This document shows positions 15,261 to 20,022 of a DNA stretch of 20,022 nt, piece by piece (the first letter of the stretch is position 1; each line of letters opens with the position of its first letter). The notes under the pieces are model-generated. The model made no database searches and was not told the DNA's origin. It saw only the letters and a list, made by a program, of their open reading frames with translations. The translations under genes were made by a program, and so were the position numbers. Location of the stretch: assembly GCA_913049565.1 (NCBI GenBank), contig CAJWZG010000022.1, positions 1-20,022 of the forward strand, in the 5' to 3' direction. This DNA comes from an uncultured Gammaproteobacteria bacterium. Its GTDB lineage: Bacteria; Pseudomonadota; Gammaproteobacteria; Pseudomonadales; Azotimanducaceae_A.

Positions 15261-16604
15261 TTAAGCCAGTTTGGCGTTCAGCTGTTCGGTTTCCAGCAAG
15301 TCACCGCGTACTGTTTTTGCCCCCAGCAAGTAGTGAACACCCGCCCACAGATTGACCAAAACCGCGACGCACAAGGCATAGCGGATAGATTCCACTCCCA
15401 TGCTTGGTGCAAGAACATCACTGAGGATGCCAACAAACCATGGCCCGAGACCCATACCGATCAGGTTTAGCACAAACAACAGGATCGCAGACGCTACGGC
15501 GCGCATTCGCAGCGAAACCAGCGCTTGCGTCATAGCAAAGGAAGGCCCGAGGTAAACGGCGCCCATGATGGCAACCACGCATAAACTGCCAATGGCCGCG
15601 GTAGTACCGTCATATAGATATGCGACTAACTGGAAAGGCACCATGATGATCGTGGCTATTGCCGGTACCCAAAAGTACCAACGTTTGTCACCGGTGCGAT
15701 CGGATATCTTGTCGCTGAGATAGCCGCCAAAAAATGTGCCAATGGCCCCAATGCCCGCGACTAACGCCAGCGCTGCCCCGAGGTCTGTTGAGGACATATT
15801 ATGTATACGGATAAAGAATGGTGCGTTCCAGGTACTAGCGCCGTAGCTGACGAAGGCATGCAATCCTGCTGCAAACGCCAAATGTCGAAAAGACATCTTG
15901 TTACCGAGAAATTTAATCACCTCAGCGACTTTTGGAGCCTCAGGCTTTTTGTCCTGATTATTGCTGTTGGCTTGAGCAGGTTTTACGTCTGACATGCCTC
16001 TGGGAGGCTCACGCAACGTAAGAGCAATGATCAGCGCGACAAAAACACCGGGCACGCCCACAAGAAAGAAGGTGTTGCGCCAGCCGATTTCGTCCGCGCC
16101 CCAGCCACCCACATAGCTGCCGATCATGGTGCCAAACGGAATTCCGAGTGCATATATCGACAATGCGGTAGCTCGTTTTTCGACGGGGAAGTAATCGGAA
16201 ATGAGCGAATGGCTTGGTGGGCTTGCCCCTGCTTCACCGACGCCAACGCCAATTCGGGTCATCAACAAAGTCCAAAAATTTGTCGCCAGACCACAAAAGG
16301 CTGTCATAGCACTCCATATCACCATGGATACAGCGAGAATTTTCACGCGGCTGTAGCGGTCAGCCATGGCCGCGATGGGAATGCCCAGGAAGGTATAAAA
16401 CAACGCAAAGGCTAGGCCGCCAAGCAGGCCAAGTTGGCTATCGCTCAGCGATAGTTCCAGCTTGATGGGTTCTAGCAGTAACGACAGTATTGAACGGTCA
16501 ACAAAATTGACAATGTAGCCAACGAATAAAATACCTAAGGCATAATTACGATATGCCGGGCTGAAGCGTTTTTGATTCTCTGTAGCCTCTGTAGATTCTG
16601 ACAA
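15261..16604 (-). CDS. MFS transporter, spinster-like
   Basis: This 447-residue inner-membrane carrier has about twelve predicted transmembrane helices. The first helix carries VGYIVNFVDRSILSLLLEPI. The MFS motif A loop between helices 2 and 3 reads ADRYSRVK, and helix 4-5 carries RIGVGVGEAGASPPSHSLIS; these together are typical of the spinster (Spns) group, which is very common in marine gammaproteobacteria. Eukaryotic Spns proteins move lipids; bacterial members are mostly uncharacterised. A central cytoplasmic loop (SDVKPAQANSNNQDKKPEA) splits the two six-helix halves. The start is TTG at 16604, supported by GGGGGC five bases upstream; no ATG is available near it. It lies 30 bases after the hydrolase and 36 before the ligase, so uptake of a compound for CoA activation is a reasonable inference. 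Confidence 0.9.
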   Translation of the reverse strand: MSESTEATENQKRFSPAYRNYALGILFVGYIVNFVDRSILSLLLEPIKLELSLSDSQLGLLGGLAFALFYTFLGIPIAAMADRYSRVKILAVSMVIWSAMTAFCGLATNFWTLLMTRIGVGVGEAGASPPSHSLISDYFPVEKRATALSIYALGIPFGTMIGSYVGGWGADEIGWRNTFFLVGVPGVFVALIIALTLREPPRGMSDVKPAQANSNNQDKKPEAPKVAEVIKFLGNKMSFRHLAFAAGLHAFVSYGASTWNAPFFIRIHNMSSTDLGAALALVAGIGAIGTFFGGYLSDKISDRTGDKRWYFWVPAIATIIMVPFQLVAYLYDGTTAAIGSLCVVAIMGAVYLGPSFAMTQALVSLRMRAVASAILLFVLNLIGMGLGPWFVGILSDVLAPSMGVESIRYALCVAVLVNLWAGVHYLLGAKTVRGDLLETEQLNAKLA

Positions 16605-16634
16605 AACGCCCCCACTTGCGTTTACTAAAGAATG

Positions 16635-17609
16635 CTATTGCCGGTAACGGGTTAACAGCCACCAACGCATGGTCTGACTGACTAACGCCGGAGCATCCTG
16701 CTGTACAAAGTGTCCCGCCCCCGGAACCGTGACGATAGTGACATCTTTCTCAGCCCAATCCCAAGTGTTATTCAACCCATCAGAGTGCAGGGCCGTATCC
16801 TCTAATCCATGAAAGATTAGCACTGGCATCGTAAGTAGTGGTGGCGGTGAGGACGGAGCAACCGCGGAATCGCTGCCGGGGCTAGGGTAGTTGGCTTTGT
16901 AGTAATTCAGCATTGCAGCGAAATCGCTGCGCTCGAAAGCGTTTTGATAGTGTTTTTTTGCGTCGGTATCTTGCACCCAGTTTGACAATGTCAGCGCTGA
17001 CATGGGGTATCCGCCGAGTATATCAGGGTCATCTGCACTGCCCTCGATAAAGCGACGGGCGTACGCACTGTTGCGCTGTTGTTCCTCATTGGTTGCGAGC
17101 TCTCTTGCCATGCCGTTGGGGTGGGGCAAATTCAAAATAACCAAATTTTCAACCATTTCGGGCATAGCGAAAGCCACCTGCCATGCCACTGCGCCACCCC
17201 AGTCGTGACCGACGACAGTGGCCTCCGGCGTGTTGCCTTCTGGCGTTTCTGCGCGTACGACTGCGGCTACATCGGCGACTAGATTTGGCATCGAGTAAGC
17301 GGCAACGCCGGCGGGCTGATCGCTACGGTTGTATCCACGTTGATCCAAAGCCACCACGGTGAAGTGATCCTTTAGCGCGGACATCTGAGCCCGCCACGTG
17401 TACCAATAGTCCGGGAAGCCATGAACCATGACTACCAGTGGTCCGCTACCGGCCTTAACATAGTGAATCTTTACCCCGTCGTTGTCCGCGTAGTGGTGCG
17501 TAACTTCATCCTGTAAAGCCTTAGCCGCGGTTACTGCAGGGCTGCCAAGCAATAGTGTTACCAAAAGAGCGAGGCAATTGAGTCCGTGCATGGGGCGACG
17601 ATGGTCCAT
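16635..17609 (-). CDS. Exported alpha/beta hydrolase, epoxide-hydrolase-like
   Basis: This 324-residue enzyme has a signal peptide (MHGLNCLALLVTLLLGSPAVTAA) and so is expected in the periplasm or outside. The oxyanion-hole motif is VHGFPDYWYTW (62-72). The nucleophile elbow GHDWGGAVAW has Asp136, the signature of epoxide hydrolases and haloalkane dehalogenases rather than Ser esterases. The acid is about Asp271 (FHGLEDTAL) and the base about His300 (GAGHFVQQ). A cap segment contains LNYYKANYP, which can supply the epoxide-activating Tyr, so epoxide hydrolysis is favoured over dehalogenation. Secreted members are less usual; P. aeruginosa Cif is a known exported epoxide hydrolase, though its elbow differs. 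The start is ATG 17609, six bases after GGAGA. It is 12 bases downstream of the J-domain gene, indicating tight coexpression. Confidence 0.9.
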   Translation of the reverse strand: MDHRRPMHGLNCLALLVTLLLGSPAVTAAKALQDEVTHHYADNDGVKIHYVKAGSGPLVVMVHGFPDYWYTWRAQMSALKDHFTVVALDQRGYNRSDQPAGVAAYSMPNLVADVAAVVRAETPEGNTPEATVVGHDWGGAVAWQVAFAMPEMVENLVILNLPHPNGMARELATNEEQQRNSAYARRFIEGSADDPDILGGYPMSALTLSNWVQDTDAKKHYQNAFERSDFAAMLNYYKANYPSPGSDSAVAPSSPPPLLTMPVLIFHGLEDTALHSDGLNNTWDWAEKDVTIVTVPGAGHFVQQDAPALVSQTMRWWLLTRYRQ

Positions 17610-17621
17610 AAGAATCTCCAG

Positions 17622-17954
17622 TTACTTTCTCACCCGTCTACGCAGGCGATCAAGGCGCTCTTTCCAATACTGAAATTGTTCAGGGTCGCCGCCGCGGTCA
17701 GGGTGTAGCTGCTGGCACATGCGGCGAGCTTCGATGATTTCCTCAATCGGCAGCACTAGGTCTAATCCTAAAGCTTTGATTTCGGCTGGGCTCAGGGTTT
17801 TCACTGGGCTGGCGTTTTCTGGGGGACGGTAAAAGCCGCTCCAACTACCACGGCTTTTGCCGCCATAAGAAACCGGGCCAGATAGACCTAGCTTCCAAGG
17901 GTGGTTTTTTGCTGGCTTACGAGATTTCCCGCCGCCTGATTTGCTGTTTGCCAT
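17622..17954 (-). CDS. Small J-domain (DnaJ-like) protein
   Basis: This 110-residue soluble, basic protein ends in a J-domain-like helical hairpin, about 68-108: LPIEEIIEARRMCQQL, then the HPD signature HPDRGGDPEQFQ (84-95) and a helix rich in Arg and Lys. HPD is the motif that stimulates DnaK ATPase. The zinc-finger and C-terminal substrate domains of DnaJ are absent, and helix I seems short, so it may be a specialised co-chaperone or a degenerate one. The first 45 residues are Gly/Ser/Lys/Pro-rich (SKSGGGKSRKPAK) and probably disordered. The ATG at 17954 has no clear ribosome site. It leads a four-gene minus-strand cluster; a link to folding or export of the hydrolase 12 bases downstream is speculative. 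Confidence 0.72.
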   Translation of the reverse strand: MANSKSGGGKSRKPAKNHPWKLGLSGPVSYGGKSRGSWSGFYRPPENASPVKTLSPAEIKALGLDLVLPIEEIIEARRMCQQLHPDRGGDPEQFQYWKERLDRLRRRVRK

Positions 17955-18045
17955 AGACGCAGTCTAATGTGGACAGGCGCGGGCTCAAGTCATTTCTTGC
18001 CGAGTCTCCAGATTGAAGCGACATGGTCATAAAGCGGGTTAGAAA

Positions 18046-19485
18046 ATGCACAACAGTTCCTCATCTTCTTCTGTCATACGTTCGCTGGCGGGCACCGAAC
18101 CGGCCACTCCTTTGGGATACTACAGCTGGACGCTGGGGCAGGCAGCTCGCGACCCTATCTACATTCTTGTCGTTATTTATATTTTCTTCCCCTATTTCTC
18201 CAATGTCGTTATCGGCGACCCGGTGAGAGGTCAAGCATTGGTGGGCTACGTGAACACGACCGCCGGGGTGATCATGGCGCTGACGGTGCCATTCTTAGGG
18301 GCTATCGCCGACAAAACCGGGCGGCTCAAACCCTGGCTGAGTTGTTCGGTGTTGGTGGTTTCTATAGCGGCATTTGCGCTTTGGTCGGTAACCCCTGACG
18401 TGTTGCAACAGGGAACGGGTCTGGCGCCTATATTAGTAGTCCTGATTGTGATGAACGTCGCTTTCGCCTATGCAGAAGTGTTTCACAACGCGATGTTGCC
18501 GCGCATTGCGCCAGCAAATAAGGCGGGTTTGATCTCAGGTTTGGCGTTTGCGCTAGGTAACTTGGGTGGCCTGTCGTTAATGCTATTGGTGCTCTTTGCT
18601 TTTGCGTTACCGGGTACTGTATCGCTTACGTGGATCGCGGATTCGCCGTGGTTTGGCATCGATCAAGCCAGTCATGAACAAGATCGAATTGTTGGGCCGA
18701 TAGCCGCACTGTGGCTGCTCTTGTTGACTCTACCGGTATTGGCTTTTACGCCGGATACCCAACGCTCGGCGCTGTCGATACGGGAGTCTGCCTTAGCCGG
18801 TGTAGGCGAGGTGTGGCGCACGATCCGCAAGCTTAAAGACTACAGCAACGTGGCGCGCTACTTGTTGGCGCGTATGTTCTTTAATGATGGCATGGTAGGT
18901 GTGCTGATCTTTGGCGGTATCTACGCCTCTGGCGTGTTCGGCTGGAGCTCATCTGAGCTGTTGATCTTCGGTCTGTGTAGCAGCGCTTCTGCCATGTTCG
19001 GTGCCTACTTTGGTGGCTTGCTGGATGATCGCTTGGGATCCAAACGCACGCTAATGATTGCCGTTTCGGCCAGCGCTGTGATCTTCACCGGCATGCTGTC
19101 GGTTGCGCCGGGTCAGGCGTTATTTGTTCTGACATTGTCTACTGAGCCGGTATGGTCGCTAGCGTTTTTCAGCACACCTGCTGAGCAGGTCTATTTCGTT
19201 GCGAATCAGATTTTTGCGGTGTTTTTTGTGACGGGTTTATCGGCGTCGCGAACGCTTATGGCGCGCATTTCTCCGCCGGAGATGGCGGCCCAGTTTTTTG
19301 CCCTCTACGGGTTGAGCGGATCTGTCACAGCCTTTCTGGCCCCGCTGATGGTAGCGACAGTGACCGACTTCTCTGGCTCGGCAAAATCGGGTATGAGTGC
19401 TTTGATTCTACTAATTGCGCTGGGTGCGTTGTTGTTAGTGGGTGTGAAAGAGACGCCATCGAACGCTTACGCTCAGGGAAACTAG
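18046..19485 (+). CDS. MFS transporter, UMF1/Atg22-like
   Basis: This 479-residue inner-membrane protein has about twelve predicted helices. The N-terminus TPLGYYSWTLGQAARDPIY precedes helix 1, as in UMF1-family (vacuole effluxer Atg22-like) members. The motif-A-like loop is FLGAIADKTGRLKPWL, and the matching loop in the second half is FGGLLDDRLGSKRTL. A longer loop between the halves (DTQRSALSIRESALAGVGEVW) lies in the cytoplasm. The substrate is unknown; Atg22 exports amino acids in yeast, but that does not transfer to bacteria. ATG 18046 has no good Shine-Dalgarno, and no better in-frame start is seen. It diverges from the J-domain gene across 91 bases. After it, 19486-19574 contains an AT-rich spacer with no convincing terminator. 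Confidence 0.86.
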   Translation: MHNSSSSSSVIRSLAGTEPATPLGYYSWTLGQAARDPIYILVVIYIFFPYFSNVVIGDPVRGQALVGYVNTTAGVIMALTVPFLGAIADKTGRLKPWLSCSVLVVSIAAFALWSVTPDVLQQGTGLAPILVVLIVMNVAFAYAEVFHNAMLPRIAPANKAGLISGLAFALGNLGGLSLMLLVLFAFALPGTVSLTWIADSPWFGIDQASHEQDRIVGPIAALWLLLLTLPVLAFTPDTQRSALSIRESALAGVGEVWRTIRKLKDYSNVARYLLARMFFNDGMVGVLIFGGIYASGVFGWSSSELLIFGLCSSASAMFGAYFGGLLDDRLGSKRTLMIAVSASAVIFTGMLSVAPGQALFVLTLSTEPVWSLAFFSTPAEQVYFVANQIFAVFFVTGLSASRTLMARISPPEMAAQFFALYGLSGSVTAFLAPLMVATVTDFSGSAKSGMSALILLIALGALLLVGVKETPSNAYAQGN

Positions 19486-19574
19486 TTCGCTGTTGCGGAC
19501 AGTATTATCATTAGCACAGCATGTACTATGCTCGATGCGTCGACGGCTGAAGATAGATCATATTAAGGAACAGG

Positions 19575-19967
19575 ATGTCTGCTCAGGTAGAAAATTTTGA
19601 ACACGACGGTGAAGCAGCAGAGCACGACGAGCTCTACAAAGTACGTCACAGCCTTGCCCACGTCATGGCACAGGCGGTGCTGGATATGCGCCCTGGCAGC
19701 ACACTCGGGTTTGGCCCGCCAATTCGGGACGGTTTTTATTACGACTTCATTTTTTTTCGTAATAGGTCCTCCGCTTACGACAACCCTTCCGAGTCCTCCG
19801 CTTACGACACTCCATCTGGATATGACAACCCATCTGAGTCTTCTGCGTATGAAAATCCATCTGGCTACGACGCCTCTGAATCCTCTCAATATGAAGCGGA
19901 ATCTTCTCAATATGAAGGCCCCGCTAGTGAATCTTCGGCGTATGATCCGTTGGACCCCTCTGGTTGA
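19575..19967 (+). CDS. Threonyl-tRNA synthetase editing-domain N-terminus fused to a Ser/Tyr/acidic repeat tail
   Basis: This 130-residue ORF has two unlike parts. Residues 19-58 ([18 protein letters not shown] ... [15 protein letters not shown]) match the start of the second additional (editing) domain of threonyl-tRNA synthetase, including the metal-site HxxxH (His25, His29); the N-terminal TGS domain is absent, as in some ThrRS. Where ThrRS continues with DLxxxL..EDL, this protein reads IFFRNR and then a tail (65-130) with 8 Tyr, each followed by Asp or Glu, 19 Ser, 14 acidic residues and no Lys or Arg. The remaining editing, catalytic and anticodon domains are not found downstream in the 55 bases left. 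The start is ATG 19575, with AAGGA five bases upstream; it ends in TGA followed by TAA. It cannot charge tRNA. Options are a novel fusion, an insertion into thrS, a truncated paralog, or a misassembly. Confidence 0.6.
   Translation: MSAQVENFEHDGEAAEHDELYKVRHSLAHVMAQAVLDMRPGSTLGFGPPIRDGFYYDFIFFRNRSSAYDNPSESSAYDTPSGYDNPSESSAYENPSGYDASESSQYEAESSQYEGPASESSAYDPLDPSG
19767..19964 (+). repeat. Degenerate repeat array encoding Ser-Ser-(Ala/Gln)-Tyr-(Asp/Glu) units
   Basis: Six units of 7 to 15 codons start with Ser-Ser-Ala/Gln-Tyr: [55 protein letters not shown] and [11 protein letters not shown]. The opening Ser pair is encoded as TCC TCC, TCT TCT, TCC TCT or TCT TCG, and Tyr as TAC or TAT. The copies therefore differ more at synonymous positions than in protein, which argues that this frame is translated. 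Unit lengths vary, so it is not a simple microsatellite. Confidence 0.75.
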
Positions 19968-19968
19968 T

Positions 19969-20022
19969 AAAAAACAAAATCGTGTCGCAAATTGCAAAAA
20001 TCGGTCCAAAATTGGTTCAAAA
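19969..20022. other. A-tract-rich, compositionally distinct noncoding end of window
   Basis: After the double stop the sequence is dominated by A-runs: about 19969-19974, 19976-19979, 19989-19991, 19996-20000, 20008-20011 and 20019-20022. The last three are roughly 11 bases apart, separated by the related spacers TCGGTCC and TTGGTTC. Such phasing can bend DNA. No gene is seen; the window ends here. Confidence 0.4.

Noticed and set aside
19563..20009. Minus-strand 148-residue ORF antisense to the ThrRS-like fusion
   Set aside because: It is Arg-rich and low-complexity as the mirror of the repeat tail, has no recognisable motif or ribosome site, and the plus strand shows synonymous variation and ThrRS similarity.
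19758..20022. +1 reading frame open from the T-tract to the window end as a continuation of ThrRS
   Set aside because: Its Pro/Thr/Leu/Met-rich translation shows no ThrRS continuation; its openness follows from the biased repeats. Kept only as a slippage note.
1..20022. CRISPR arrays, tRNA or rRNA genes, insertion sequences
   Set aside because: No regularly spaced direct repeats, no cloverleaf, no transposase and no terminal inverted repeats were seen. The only array is the protein-coding one at 19767-19964.

Overview
The window looks like chromosomal DNA of an aerobic gammaproteobacterium, plausibly a marine heterotroph of the Halieaceae/OM60 kind. This is inferred from gene content: crotonases, an acyl-CoA synthetase, a GMC oxidoreductase, a spinster-type MFS carrier, a GST, beta-lactamase-fold hydrolases, a DUF5916 outer-membrane protein and traces of an M2 peptidase. 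I cannot run a taxonomic search. No tRNA, rRNA, CRISPR, transposase or integrase was found.

Layout. Positions 1-866 (minus) hold a luciferase-like flavin monooxygenase cut by the left edge. Positions 967-1384 (plus) hold a decayed 3' end of an ACE-like M2 dipeptidase. A two-RCK membrane protein with an atypical pore loop follows (1397-2746, minus). Two crotonases (2790-3623 plus, 3627-4457 minus) converge on a perfect palindrome that contains both stop codons. A plus-strand operon (4659-10424) encodes an outer-membrane SPOR/CBM9-like/DUF5916 protein and two different serine beta-lactamase-fold hydrolases. Converging on it is a minus-strand pair, a COQ4-family protein then a GMC alcohol dehydrogenase (12881 to 10436). 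A GST (13039-13674, plus) converges on a compact four-gene minus-strand operon (17954 to 13692): a small J-domain protein, an exported epoxide-hydrolase-like enzyme, a spinster-like MFS carrier and an acyl-CoA ligase. A UMF1/Atg22-like MFS protein (18046-19485, plus) follows.

The right end is the strangest part. At 19575-19967 an ORF starts as a good threonyl-tRNA synthetase editing-domain N-terminus, including the HxxxH motif. It departs from the synthetase at an 8-T tract and continues as a 66-residue acidic tail of degenerate Ser-Ser-Ala/Gln-Tyr-Asp/Glu repeats. The repeat copies differ by many synonymous changes, which suggests that the protein, not just the DNA, has been maintained. The A-tract-rich DNA after it is unlike the rest of the window.

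Together most genes fit uptake and oxidation of hydrophobic carbon compounds: outer-membrane and inner-membrane transport, ester or amide hydrolysis, epoxide opening, alcohol oxidation, CoA activation and beta-oxidation-type steps. The actual substrates cannot be read from the sequence.
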